A stretch of 64,000 nucleotides of DNA from Mariannaea sp. PMI_226 (GCA_024336345.1 JANFOG010000001.1:3038001-3102000), one strand, 5' to 3'. Positions 1 to 11,392 are shown, counted from the stretch's first letter. Notes: generated by a model not told the origin, from the letters alone. Numbers and translations are program-made.

Positions 1-1
1 T

Positions 2-2004
2 CCGGCTCTGAGCTACTTCTCTAAGCCGCGCCCGGACTATGGTGGCGCCGACCTCATCACCATGTCATACAGCTTGTCCATGATTGTAAGTGCCAGCAAT
101 GTCTATAAACTTAGCAATTAAGGTTTCTTCTCAAATTTGATCTCGTAAAGAAATGGCTAACGTGTTCTCTCCCACCGCAGCCTGACTACTATTCAGTGAT
201 TGACTCGGTCATCTCACTTCTGTCTCCCCAGGGCATCCTGGGAGTGGTGGACTTTTATGTCCAGAACAAGGTCGACTTTGCTTTCCGTAACTATACCGGT
301 GGTCTCGTCGATCGTCATGTCAACTTCCTCTCTCGAGCTTTCTGGCGCTCTTGGTTCGATTTTGATCGTGTTGGTCTCGAGCCTAGTCGCCGAGACTACC
401 TTGAATACAAGTTCGGTACCGTTCTCAATGTCAACACTCGCAACCAAAGCCTTGGAGCCATCCCTTACTATATCTGGCTTGGATGCCATAAGAAGCCCTT
501 CTCGTCGTCTAGTCTTCCTCATGAGATTGTTGAGCGCATCGACGCTCTGGCTACGGAGTCGCCCTACCTGCACCCCGCCAACCAGGGTGATGCTCTTACT
601 CGAGCTATCGAAAAGTCTGCTCCAGAAATCCGCTCCAAGGCTTTTATCACCGCTGTTCAGAATCTCTCATCCAATTTGCCACTTCCCTCGTTCTTCTATC
701 AGAATCACCACTGGCGTATTTACTACGATGACCAGCTTAAGAAGCACACCCAGTTCAATGATGAGTACATCTACGCTTTCACTTGGGAAGACACCCGTGT
801 CGATGAGCGGCTTCTGAAGCTTGGCCCTGATGATAAGGTTCTCGCCATCACCTCAGCTGGTGACAATATTCTCTCTTATCTTACCCAGAGCCCTGCCCGG
901 GTCCACGCCGTCGATCTGAATCCAACCCAGAACCACTTGCTCGAGCTCAAGGCTGCTGCCTATACTGCTGGTCTTCCCTACGATGACTTCTGGAAGATCT
1001 TCGGTGACGGAAAGCATTCTCAGTTTCGCGATATTCTTGTCCACAAGTTGTCTCCTCATCTTTCTGGCCGCGCTTTCCAGTACTGGCTGAAGAATGTCCA
1101 GGTCTTCCAGAACAGCAACGGATATGGTCTCTATGATACTGGTGGTTCGCGCCATGCGATCCGTGTTTTCCGTTGGATCGCTCGTATCTTCGGTCTTCAA
1201 ACAGCCGTCAAGCAGCTTCTTGAGGCCAAGACTCTCAATGAGCAGCGTGAAATATGGCGCAAGAAGATTCGTCCTGCCCTTTTGTCCAAACTTGTGTGCA
1301 ACCTTGTGGTCGCTCAGGAAAGCTTTCTCTGGGCCGCGCTTGGTGTGCCCAAGAACCAGCTAGCTATGATTGAAGCTGATCATGCCCAGTCTGATCTTGT
1401 CAAGGGGCGGAAGCCAGTTGCCAAGAACACTCGCTCCCACGCTATCTGGCATTACATGGTCAACACGCTTGACCCTGTCGCCGAGGAGACTCACATTGCG
1501 GAGGATAACCCGTACTACTACGTTACCCTTGCCGGAAAGTTCTCCCGCAAGTGCCATCCTGACTACCTCAGCCCCAACGCTCATGCCAAGCTCTCGCGTC
1601 CCAATGCTCTCGACGGCCTTCGCATCCACACCGACGAGCTCGAAGAGGTCATTGCGCGTATTACCCCCGGCACGCTGACAGTGGCTGTCGTCATGGACAG
1701 TATGGACTGGTTTGACCCTGGCGCCCGCGCTGCTGCCCAGCAGATTACGAAGCTCAACCGTGCCCTCGCGATGGGCGGCCGTGTACTTCTGCGATCATCC
1801 GCTCTCGCCCCCTGGTACATCAAGGAGTTTGAGGCTCACGGATTCACAGCTAAGCGTCACGGTGCCCGTATTGATGGGGCTTGCATTGACCGTGTCAACA
1901 TGTATGCCTCTTGCTGGATCTGTACTAAGACTGAGAACCTGCCACCTCCGACTCCTGAGATGGACCGCATTGGAGGCGCTGACATTACAAACTTGACTCT
2001 CTAG
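2..2004 (+). CDS. BTA1: Betaine lipid synthase, 3' part (BtaA-type domain)
   Basis: Makes the phosphorus-free betaine lipid DGTS from diacylglycerol and S-adenosylmethionine, probably on ER membranes. Only the 3' part lies in the window. An exon ends at 85; the intron is 86-180 (GTAAGT...CGCAG); the next exon runs 181-2004 in phase 0. The first exon ends in a SYSLSMIPD motif followed by a GILGVVDFY strand, as at the end of an N-methyltransferase (BtaB-like) domain. The rest is a DUF3419/BtaA-like 3-amino-3-carboxypropyl transferase with FTWEDTRVDE and a SAM-binding ITSAGDN...AVDLNP signature. The visible order is therefore methyltransferase first, BtaA second. The ATG-less upstream border shows the start lies outside the window. 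It converges on the FAD oxidoreductase gene, with 271 bp between the stop codons. Family knowledge: such enzymes replace phosphatidylcholine under phosphate starvation. Confidence 0.93.
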
Positions 2005-2275
2005 GTAGAATTTTCTGGAGAATCCAGTTAATTCAGCTAGTAGAGAGTAAAGAGATGGGAGGCGGCGCATTGGGATTGAAATCGAGCTATGTTCAAATCT
2101 GTCTCTCCGTTGTATTGGCTAGACATGACTATGCTTTGCGGAAGTGAAAACTAGATACGACATTACTTTGAACGAACCTAGTCCGATTGTTTGCCACTGA
2201 TTTTTCCTCCTCGCCGTGAATTCAGATCTCTATTGCTTGTTTGCCGTTGCCGTCTCAGACGAGGCGTTTGTCCAT

Positions 2276-3508
2276 TTAATGCCTTGACAAGGGGGTTCCA
2301 GCTCCCTCTTCGGTCTTGTAGATCTCATTATATCCTCTCAGGGACTTGTCTTCCAGCCTGGAGTGCACTTGCCCCCTAAATCTTTCCGGTTCAAGGGCTT
2401 CCTTTGTCCTCGGATCAACCTCTTCTTCTTCGATGAGCTGAGTGATGAACTTTGCGACCGCAGCAGCATGAGTGACCCAGACAGCAACGGCCAAGTACAG
2501 CCCTGGAACAGACTGCACCATACCAGCCAGAGGCATGTTATCTGGTGTCATGGAGAAAATGCCGTTGAAGCTCTTACCAAGTTCGAATTCGGCCTTTGTA
2601 GAGTCTGGCAGTAGAGCTGTAGCAGTTTTCAGGGGTGCTTCGAAGTCAGTGATCCAGTTACCAATGGCAGTGCCATTGACAGGCTTGTAGTGAACGGGGT
2701 GGTGATTATAAGTCCCAATGCCATAGTGGTCCCCGTGGTCTCTCGCATACACATGGGCTTCCGGCCACCGAACAAAAGGCGGCTTCTGATCAGATGGTGG
2801 CGCTTTGGTTCCGCTGTACTTGTAGGGATGGCCAACAGGTATCACTGAGACTGGGAAATCAAGGTCATTGCAAAGCTCCTGGGCCCAGATTCCGGTGGCC
2901 AGTACCACCTTTCCTGCCTCGAGATTCGAGATCGTATCTCCTTGTTGTACTTGAACGCCAATAATGCGACCGTCTGACGTCAGGAGTTTCTTAACATCCC
3001 TCTCCAAGAATTGCACCCCAGCTTGTTTTGCCCTTTCTTGGAAATAAGAAGTAATTGTGCCAGCATTCGCAGTTCCGTCTGTGGGGAAATGGAGTGCTTT
3101 TCCTGAACCCGAAGGCTTGACAAGCGTTGGTGCAAGTTGACTTGCTTCCTGGAGAGAGATCTGGTCTGCCGGTAATCCCAGTTTGGTTGCATTCTGCCAT
3201 CTCGACCTGAGCTTCTCAATTCCAACAGCGTCGAAAGCAATCTCCAAGCCCCCCACAGTCTCAAATCCTCCAGGGATCGCGGAGTATTCCTTGACGGTGT
3301 CGATAGCCAGTTGAGTCAGGATTTGCGATTCATTAAACTGACCCACGAAACCTGGGGCGTGACCCGTAGACCCGATTGGTGTGCCAATGGATCGATCTAC
3401 CACGATGATTCTTCGCTGAGTGGACGATTTAGACAAAAAGGATGCCAGTGCTGAGCCGACGATGCCAGCACCAATGATGAGGATGGAATCAGATGGAGAG
3501 CTTGACAT
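2276..3508 (-). CDS. FAD-dependent oxidoreductase, DAO family (dimethylglycine/sarcosine oxidase-like)
   Basis: Single-exon gene of 410 aa. Residues 9-24 form an ADP-binding fold (IIGAGIVGSALASF), and the acidic end of the second strand is VVDRS. A TGHAPGFVGQFNES segment resembles the FAD-binding region of dimethylglycine/sarcosine dehydrogenases. A late GIFSMTPDNMPLAG motif is typical of the DAO fold. The glycine-cleavage T-like folate domain found at the C terminus of full-length dimethylglycine oxidases is absent; the protein ends in a charged tail. It probably oxidises a secondary or tertiary amine such as a methylated glycine or a small amino acid, but the substrate cannot be told. There is no obvious mitochondrial leader and no C-terminal SKL; the last three residues are SRH, which is not a clear peroxisomal signal. 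The start is the only upstream ATG in frame. Confidence 0.85.
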   Translation of the reverse strand: MSSSPSDSILIIGAGIVGSALASFLSKSSTQRRIIVVDRSIGTPIGSTGHAPGFVGQFNESQILTQLAIDTVKEYSAIPGGFETVGGLEIAFDAVGIEKLRSRWQNATKLGLPADQISLQEASQLAPTLVKPSGSGKALHFPTDGTANAGTITSYFQERAKQAGVQFLERDVKKLLTSDGRIIGVQVQQGDTISNLEAGKVVLATGIWAQELCNDLDFPVSVIPVGHPYKYSGTKAPPSDQKPPFVRWPEAHVYARDHGDHYGIGTYNHHPVHYKPVNGTAIGNWITDFEAPLKTATALLPDSTKAEFELGKSFNGIFSMTPDNMPLAGMVQSVPGLYLAVAVWVTHAAAVAKFITQLIEEEEVDPRTKEALEPERFRGQVHSRLEDKSLRGYNEIYKTEEGAGTPLSRH

Positions 3509-4793
3509 GTTTGCAAACAGAAGAGGTCAAAAGGGAAAACTAAACAAACAGGATTAATATGTAAGAGCTAGGGTAATTATTCTCGAAATTCTAGGACAAA
3601 TAAATGAGGGAGCGGCCTGTATATATACGTACGCATATATATATATACATGTAACATTCTACAATTATGTTTGTATAGTCTATTGACATCCAACAAATTC
3701 AACCAATCGCACCCCGCGCCCATGGAAATGTCAAAATCAATAAAAGGGCGTCACGGCCCCGCACCGTTCCGCTGATTGTGCAATCTCTTTACAAGTCAAT
3801 TATGATGTTTCTGGGTCACGGTTTAAGGAATAAGTCAAGCCGAAATCATGTTAGTAGCAAAAGGTGAAGCAGAGTGCGTGTAAGTCCGAATGCGATGTCC
3901 GGATGGAGGAACCTCTATCAGTGTCTCCCTTCGGTTCTCTGCAGGGTGTAAGCAAGTCGGCAGCGTAATAGATATGGCTCCTCTGATAAATAATGAAATA
4001 ACAGTTGGTCAAGGCTGCTTTGGTCAAATACTTTTTCGTGGTCACAGAAAGAAGAAGCTATGGTAGTTGCTATCATATTTCTCCAGCATATTCGTTTACA
4101 TCCTTATCATATATGGACTGTTGCCCCAGATCTCATACCTAATATATGAACAGATGCAAAGACGTCATCGCCATGTATAATTAATTTGGTCTGAAAACTA
4201 ATAACTATCTACCATGATGACATACATCGACAAGTCAACATCGGACGAATGGATATTGGAAGAGCCCCCGCAACTAGCCCCAGATATCTGTGGGATAGTC
4301 CCTACAATAAGGTGGAAAATGCATTACCCGCTTCTCGCCAAGGAAGCTCTCGACACAGAAATTCTCCTAGAAGCTCATTGCGCACAACGCACAGTAGAAG
4401 GGAGGCGGTACCGATTTTTTTCAATCAATCATTAACCAAAAAGCGTCAATATATATAGACTACTCTGGAGGCAATACTAGCCTGAATCGGCAATGTCGGG
4501 TTTGGGAATCGACGTGACCGTCATCATCATCCTCCCTCATGGTATTGAATTGAGGACGCAATAATGTTCCGGAGCATTCGGTGTCATACTTGCAACAAAA
4601 TCATTGACATTGGGATTGATTCACACGCCAAAGGAAAAAGAACCCAATGATAAAAAACACACAACAGTTCTTTAACAAACAAAAGGGTAAAGTAATCCTA
4701 TACAGGTCGCCTGCAGCTCATTTGTCTGCTCAGCAAGTTAATCTTTTTCCATCACGCATTCCATATTCCCAAAATTTTCCTTCAATGATACAT
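3509..4793. other. Intergenic stretch, promoter side of the FAD oxidoreductase
   Basis: No supportable gene. About 110-150 bp upstream of the oxidoreductase start (3617-3655) lies an alternating TA tract, a plausible TATA-like element. A CCAAT box sits near 3693. The small frames here (for example 73 codons from 4214) have no family resemblance. Confidence 0.5.
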
Positions 4794-5479
4794 CTATGCC
4801 TTCCACACCCGCTTCACGGCCTCGGTCAGACCAACATCGTTGGTCTCGAAGTCGTACAGAGCGATGCCAACAGTGACGGTGAAAATCCTCAGAATCCACT
4901 CCAGCGCCTTTCGGAGGCCGGGGACCTGGCGCTTGGGGAAGTAATCGGTGATGGACTGCTGGAAGCCCAGGTGGGAGTGGAGGAGGAGCAGCGAGCAGAG
5001 GATGGCGTCGGTGGTGGGGTTGAGGGAACCGGATGCGAAGGGAGCGACGGTAAGGGGAACGAGACCGGCGGCGAGGAGGCGCTCGAAGGACCAGTGGTAA
5101 GAACCGTGGGCAGAGTTGGGCTCGGGGATGGGGGCCGGGTCGTTGACTGCGAAATTTGTTAGTGTGTCCCATGTGACGATGAAGCAGGAGTTTCGCGACT
5201 GAGGTCGAGAACTTGGGTAGTCGTACTGCCGCCAACAATGCGCTCTGCGATTGACAAGTTAGAAACGAAGAAACAAATGATACAAGTTTTATTAGAGTTG
5301 AAGGGAAGCTCACGAGGTCCAGGAGAGATCAGGGCAGTGCGTCGAGCAGTGTTGTGGAAAGCAGCAACGCCCATCACCTTGCTCTGGAAGCTAGGCTTGG
5401 TGAGAGTCGCAGGAGCAGCGGCCCATCGAGAAGCCAGGGCGGTCTGCCGGAGCAGGGAAGGACGCACAATTGAGGCCAT
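4794..5479 (-). CDS. SDH4: Succinate dehydrogenase membrane anchor subunit (CybS)
   Basis: Complex II anchor that holds the catalytic subunits in the inner mitochondrial membrane and helps bind ubiquinone and haem b. Three exons on the minus strand: 5479-5314, 5244-5227 (a micro-exon of 18 nt) and 5146-4794, total 178 aa. Both introns end with a CTAAC branch site close to the acceptor. The first 45 or so residues are Arg/Ala/Ser-rich without acids, as in a mitochondrial presequence. The mature part carries HGSYHWSFERLLAAGLVPL, then SLLLLHSHLGFQ with the haem-ligand histidine region, and ends in FETNDVGLTEAVKRVWKA, all CybS hallmarks. The 18-nt exon encodes part of the linker PQRIVGGIND and is easily missed by gene callers. 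It is transcribed away from the mitochondrial TyrRS gene. Confidence 0.93.
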
Positions 5480-6026
5480 TGTGAGGATGTCGATTAGCAG
5501 GCGCTCAATTGGTTGGCTATTTCGAAGGGCGTTTGAAGACCGGCAGGGAGGAGGAGGAGGAGAGATTGGCAGGTTTGATGATGTATGGGATTCTTCACAG
5601 CTGCCTTTCCACTCGGGACGGAGGGCATTGCCGAGGATCTTGATTTGGGACGCTTGTGATTGGCCAGCCACATTCCGATCATGGCCGTTGGTCGCGGGAC
5701 CCGGATCATCCGGGGCGCAATAATGTTGCGCCGGCGAGGAGAGCTGCCGAGCATGTGATTGGCCGTCCGATTGGAGCTTCGAGATGGGGTCAGCCTGTTT
5801 TTGGTCCTGGTGGGGGAAGTTTTTTTTTAGAATGGGACGGCACTTGGAGATCAATCTCAAAGATCGTTTTGCTGTGTGCATTGGTGTGGAATGTGCAATT
5901 CGTAAGGGTTTCGCTTCAATCTTTTATTTATTTCTTCTTCATTTGTTTTTCTATCTAGACATCTAATGTGAGAGGTTATTTTTCGGCTTCCCTTCCTCCC
6001 TTTCAACCTACTCGAACCCGACCGCC
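5480..6026. promoter_or_regulatory. Shared divergent promoter of SDH4 and mitochondrial TyrRS, with CCAAT boxes
   Basis: The 547 bp between two divergent nuclear genes for mitochondrial proteins contain four ATTGG words (reverse CCAAT) at 5508-5512, 5659-5663, 5758-5762 and 5770-5774. All have the same orientation, and the last two are 12 bp apart. The CCAAT-binding complex (Hap2/3/5 with HapX in Aspergillus) is known to control respiratory and iron-using genes. That these copies are used is inference. Confidence 0.55.
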
Positions 6027-8055
6027 ATGGCCTCTCGCGCCACCATCTTGAAGCTCTCGAGCTCTAGACCAGTCATCCGCCCACAATGTATCAACCCATT
6101 GCGACCCCTCCTTGACCTCCGCCGAGCTCGCACCATTTCCACTACGTTCTTAGAGAAGGAAGCCGCAGGAAATGAGAGATGGCAGAAGAGAGCCGATAAG
6201 ATCCAGAGTGGAGAGCTTCCCCACGTTTGGGACATTCTCCAAGAGCGTGGTTATATCAAAGATGTTGCTGGGTACGCCATCATGACTTCGCTGCGATGAT
6301 TCAATTCCAAAAGACAAAAATCTGACTTTCCCTTGCCTCTCTTTCTTTCGTTCTCTATAGAAATCCCGAAACGATCAAAGAGATTATGCGAATCAAACGA
6401 ATAGGATCCTATGTTGGAATTGACCCCACGGCCGACTCATTACACGTTGGGCATCTTCTCCCCCTGATGCCCATGTTCCTCATGTGGTTCCATGGCCACC
6501 CTGCCGTCACATTGATTGGCGGCTCGACTGCGCGAATCGGCGACCCGACCGGTCGACTGCAGAGTCGAGAGATTATGTCCAACTCCGACATCTCTAAGAA
6601 TATCACCAAGATCCACGTCCAGCTGAAGAAGATCTGGGTCAACGTCGAGCATCTCAAGCGCAAACACGGATATGAGGAAGATTGGGCCGCTAAGCACCAT
6701 TTACTCAACAACAACATGTGGCTAGGAAGCTTGACGTTGTATGAGTTTGCCAAAAGGATTGCTAGGCACATCCGAATCGGCCCTATGTTGAGTCGTGATA
6801 CGCAAGTCATCTCCGTTCGCTTTTCTTCTTTTTTTTTTTTTTCGTTTTCACTTACAAATCTAACTAACTGTGGTGTAATAGTGTCAAGCGCAAGCTGAAC
6901 GAAGGTGATGGTATGTCGTTCGGCGAGTTCATGTACCCTCTTCTTCAGGGCTGGGACTTTTGGCACATGTACAACAAGCTGGGCATCCAGATGCAAATTG
7001 GCGGCTCTGACCAATACGGCAACATTGTCGCAGGCTGCGAGGCCCTGAAAATTATTCGAGAGTCCGAAGAGGCACCTCACGCCAAGATGCCATCAGGCTG
7101 GCAAAACGACCCCCTCGGCTTCACGGTTCCCCTCCTGACCGATTCCTCGGGTGCCAAGTTTGGTAAGAGCGCAGGCAATGCCGTCTGGCTGGACGAGTTC
7201 AAGACCTCGGCCTTCGATCTCTACGGATTCTTCATGCGACGAACAGACGATGAGATTGAGAAATTGTTGAAGATGTTCACATTCATGCCCCTGGAGACCA
7301 TTCAGAAGGTCATGCTGGAGCATAGTGAAGACCCCGCAAAACGCGTTGCCCAGCACGCCCTCGCCTTCGAGGTCGTATCGCTCGTCCATGGCTCCCAGAA
7401 GGCTCTCGAGGAGGCAAAGCAGCACGAGTTCCGCTTTGGCGGCAAGCTTCCCACAGTCATCAACGAGCCTCCTACTTCCTCAGGCATCGTCACTCCAAAC
7501 AACGCCCCTAGAAGTGACATCAAGCTACCCCGTTCCATCATGGAGAAGTCCCCAGCTAAGATCCTCCACGCCGCTGGCCTCGCCAGCAGCAGCTCCGAGG
7601 GTCAGCGTCTCGTCGTCCAGCAGGGTGCATACATTGCCGCCCAGCCCGGTCAGACTCGTGGTCTTGTCCCCGGTAATCTCTCCTGGACCCCCATGAAGGC
7701 TTGGTTCCCAGAGGAGACAGCCAAGTATCTCATCGACGACCGGATGCTCATCCTCCGAAAGGGAAAGCACAACATTCGAATCGTGGAGCTGATTGATGAC
7801 AAGGAGTGGGAAGCCAGTGGTCAAATTTACCCCGGTCAACCTTTTACTGGTGTTGTCCGGCGGTTGAAGGAGCAGCTCAAGAAGGAAGCTGAGGAGAAGG
7901 GGGAGATACTCACCGACGAGCAGGTGATTAAGATTGCCAATGAGAGACAGGCCAATTCTTCGCTGAAAGTGGCCAACAACCCTGATATCGAGCTGCCGAG
8001 CAAAAAGGAGGTTCGTGAGCGGGCTCAGGGCAAGAGCCCAAGGTCCAAGCAATAG
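6027..8055 (+). CDS. MSY1: Mitochondrial tyrosyl-tRNA synthetase (CYT-18 type)
   Basis: Charges mitochondrial tRNA-Tyr. Exons 6027-6271, 6361-6801 and 6882-8055 give 619 aa. The N terminus is Arg/Ser-rich, fitting a mitochondrial presequence. It is followed by a helix (about residues 50-75, [15 protein letters not shown]) that resembles the extra N-terminal helix of Neurospora CYT-18. Class I signatures are seen: DSLHVGH for [12 protein letters not shown] for the tyrosine pocket, and KFGKS for KMSKS. A long C-terminal region with an S4-like RNA-binding part follows. Family knowledge: mitochondrial TyrRSs of Pezizomycotina also help splice group I introns; the N-terminal helix makes that likely here. 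The second intron (6802-6881) starts with GC, not GT. The first has a GTACGC donor. The start ATG at 6027 has a good context (gccATGG). Confidence 0.95.
6802..6881 (+). other. GC-AG intron within the mitochondrial TyrRS gene
   Basis: The protein reads ...[13 protein letters not shown]... only if the exon ends at 6801 and resumes at 6882. The donor is GCAAGT, a consensus donor except for C at position 2. The acceptor is AATAG, and a CTAACTAAC branch region lies about 20 nt before it. No GT donor in the vicinity restores the frame. Confidence 0.85.
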
Positions 8056-8241
8056 CTGGAATGATATTGGGTGGAGCTTAGGCTCAGTGTACCCTTGTAA
8101 GATTGCAATGTACATTACTGTATTTTAGATGATACCATAGACCTGATGTAGATGAAATACCGATATAAACGCTCAATTCCACACTACAACCACCCTCCTA
8201 GCACTAACGTAGGTGATCCTCCCGTTACTTTCTCGCCTCAG

Positions 8242-9648
8242 TTATTGGTAAAGGACTGTTAAGTCCCCCTTGGGTACTGGAAGAGTTTTCAGCTTCTCCA
8301 TGATTTCCCCCTCTGTCAGATTCTGCTCTGTGATGATCTGCTCGAAATGGTGACAACCATCGGTGTACTTTTGCAGGGGATCCCCTCCGGGAATGGGCCG
8401 ACTCTGTCCAGTTGCTATTGCAGCGAGATACTGCTTCGAGACGACATACTTGTGAACTCGATATAAACATCCCTTGATGATCCCAAACTGGACAAATCTA
8501 CGGACGTCAACGTAGGTTAGAACATCAAACCCCGCATCTATGTGTCCCTTCAGCCATTCCATGACAGTACGTCCTTGGACAAACGTAGACATGAGCTTAA
8601 TGAGGTGATAGTTGCTGACCCGACCTCGGCCGTGTGAAACGTATGCCGCACATTCATCTACCATCCCGTCAACATTACCAATAAAGTCGTGTACACCTGG
8701 TCTAAGGGCATAGCAGGCACTAAAGAAGAACATATCGAGCAGAATTATCGTGTCGTAGTGAAGCAGATGGCGGAGAGCCGTCTTGGCAAGGTCCAGGGAA
8801 ACGTTTGCAGCATGTGCGATGCGACGGACATCAGAAACGCCGTCAATGTGTGCAATGACTTTTTGCAGTGTCAGATCCCAGGTCGGGTCAGCAATGTCGG
8901 AGAGTTTGGTCTTGGCGACTGGCACATGCCAGCCTTTGACAATAGGAGGCGGCGCGTGGTGTGGAAATAGCTTCATGTTAATAGTATTGGCTTCGTCTGT
9001 CGGACTGTGTTAGCGAAATATGTTTGCCGTCGGATTAGTATCGGTCGCTACACTCACCCACTGGGATCATGCACTCTCCGTAGTTGTCCAAGTCTTCTTT
9101 GACAATCTGCAGTAAGCTATCGATAGGCCGTCTTCCGCGTCCTTCATCGCGTCGCCACTCATTCTGACTTAGGTACTCATTTTGCTTCTCCATTTCGGAG
9201 AAGGTGGAGGCCAGGCGCCGTACAACACGTTCATAGGGAATCTGGTCTTCGTCGGCATCAAGGATAAGGCCAAAGTTGAATATGAACTCGTTGCGGAGAT
9301 ATTTTGTGTGGCGTATCACCACAGGATAGCCCAGCACGGTATACTTGCCATCTGGTGTGTTGGTGGTAAGGTAGCGATTGCAAAAGGCCTGGCGCGGAAT
9401 GATGTACTCTTGAAGGACGTCAAAGTCGATGAGGGGAGCTTTAGTCGAGCTCTCAACTGGAGTGATGCACCCAGCTGGAGACTGAGCAACGATCTTGGGG
9501 CCTGAGCTTGCGTGAGTCTCTAGGTTTGTAGCAGTAGGCAAGCCAATGAAGAGTGTGTTGATTCGACACACTTAGAGAAGAAATAGGGGACGGAAGAGGA
9601 CTCACCCTCTTGGGGGAAGAACCGCGCGTAGAAGATGCCTTGTATCAT
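8242..9648 (-). CDS. NPR2: Nitrogen permease regulator 2 (GATOR1/SEACIT subunit)
   Basis: Subunit of the vacuole-associated GATOR1/SEACIT complex that inhibits TORC1 when amino acids are scarce. Exons on the minus strand are 9648-9606, 9501-9058 and 8996-8242, total 413 aa, close to human NPRL2 (380). The tiny first exon encodes MIQGIFYARFFPQE, the conserved start of the family longin domain; the next exon continues GPKIVAQSP. Family-typical segments follow: CNRYLTTNTPDGKYTVLGYPV, FNFGLILDAD, and a winged-helix-like C-terminal part with YFLVR-like GIIKGCLYRVHKYVVS. The first intron (104 nt) contains a frame beginning with ATG that an automatic caller could mistake for the start. It ends 186 bp from the stop codon of mitochondrial TyrRS, convergent with it. 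Confidence 0.94.
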
Positions 9649-11392
9649 GGCGATGGCTGTAAATGTTGCTTCATAAAACGCAGTTGGTCATGTTATTGAT
9701 ATCCATCAGCCACACAACCATATAAGATTGCTCACGGCCAGTGTTCAATTGATTGCGGTCAATGCATTACAGCCGTGATTTGAACTGTCGCGATTTCACC
9801 GGTGGGAGGGGTCAGTGTAACTAGAAATTGGACATCAATTTGGATTCAACGATAGAAGAATGAACAAGTGCAAGTCAATGCGATAGATGGTGAAGCATGC
9901 GACTGTATGAGCTGTGTGGATTGTGTGGGTTGTATGGACTGTGTGAACTGTGTGAGTTGAGCCATGTGAGGCATGAGTTATGAGGCATGAGCAAGAGACA
10001 TGAGGTGTGGTTTGAAGACCCCACTCAACTGAAGAAAGTACCCTGAGGAATGCAAGTCAGGCCTGTCTCCCATCTATTCTGTACTACAGCGTGTTACGGA
10101 GTATTATGTACTACCTTATTTTAGACTAAGGTACCTCCGTCTTGCTGCCGGTACCTTGCCGGTAGGTAAGGAATCTGGGCGCTCCATTTCCATAGGCAAA
10201 CAAACCACTGAGGCTACCCTGAACTTCATCCCACGCATGGAAATTGAGTGGCTTACTCATGAGCTTGAGTTGAGCCACTTGAAAGGGTGCAGATCAGATT
10301 GCAGCTCAGTTGTATAGAAACATGTTTCAACACTCAGTTCTGTTCGTGTGTGTGCTTTAGCACCACTGTTTGTTGCATGTATGAGGCTGGCCATCAGCAA
10401 GCCAGGCTCCCTACAAGACCCTACAGGACCAAGGGGAAACGTACAATACCCCCCTCCCCCATGCTCATGCCCATGCCGTCCCGCCATGATCGGTGACAAA
10501 ATCCCCCGCTGCGTTGCATGCGCCACCCTCTGGGTACGGTACTGGGCGGCGACGGTGTATTTGGTCCGCCCGAGATTGGCACGTCTAGCGCGTGCGGGAA
10601 ACGATTTGTGGCATCTGGCGAGAGAAGACGGTGGATGACAATGGAAAGTATGGGGACATCATTATCAATGTTGAAAGGCCCCTTTCCTGCCTCAACTTAT
10701 ACCTGAGGACTTGTACAGTATCACAAAACATAGCACTAATTGAAGCAGTGGAGGGTACAAAAATAAACAAAAAACCCGGATTTTCTTTCCTGTGCCCTCC
10801 TCGTCCACTCTCACTCTCATAATTCTTCCTGCAAAGGTGTGAGCGGACAAGCATTGGCAACGGCGTGTAATCTGTATTGTCCCTACAGTAGTCCACGCTT
10901 GTACGTGGAGTGCAGACAGGGTGCTGGCAGTCGCCCCACGTTGTCACTGTCCTTGAAGCCCGACCACCAAGCGTCGACCACACTCACGCTGCCACTACCA
11001 CTCCACTGGCTACCTGCCTATTCATCAGCCGTCGACAATCGGGGCTCGTCTGTCGCCGCACAAATCTCCCGTCTCATCATTTCGGCCACGCCTCCCACCC
11101 TCTTCCTATTGAATCTACTCCCTCCCGCTGCCTTCCTATTGACCATCACCGTCGCTCGAGCCTCAAAGTACATACGGGTTTTCTCTCCCCTCACACCATC
11201 CTCCCACGGCGTGATAGTTAGAGCCAGCGCCCCGCTCAGCCTCGACCCTGGATCCTCGATAAGGCTCCCTCTTTCTCCTACCCATCTTCCCCTCCCACCG
11301 GCCATTTCTTGCGCTACAAACTCATTCCACCTCCCGTTGCGTGCCACCGCATCGACTCTGCAGCCTTCCGTCTTCACGCCCCCATTCTCGTC
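9649..11392. other. Divergent intergenic region between NPR2 and DSK2
   Basis: No supportable gene. It contains a TGTG-rich imperfect repeat (about 9900-10015), GGTACC/GGTAGGTA words near 10130-10170, and a long CT-rich segment (about 10960-11390) that runs into the DSK2 start and is probably its promoter and leader. Frames here of up to 201 codons are low-complexity and match nothing. Confidence 0.5.
9900..10015. repeat. Imperfect TGTG-rich short repeat
   Basis: About ten degenerate copies of a roughly 9-10 nt unit of the form gactgtgtga are followed by gaggcatgag, which is present twice. It lies about 250-370 bp upstream of NPR2. Confidence 0.6.

Noticed and set aside
4214..4435. 73-codon frame between the FAD oxidoreductase and SDH4
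   Set aside because: Too short, with no motif or splice continuation; kept only as part of the intergenic description.
9035..9571. NPR2 start at the ATG-like codon at 9571
   Set aside because: This lies inside the first intron; the conserved N terminus MIQGIFYARFFPQE is in the small exon at 9648-9606, which joins in frame to GPKIVAQSP.
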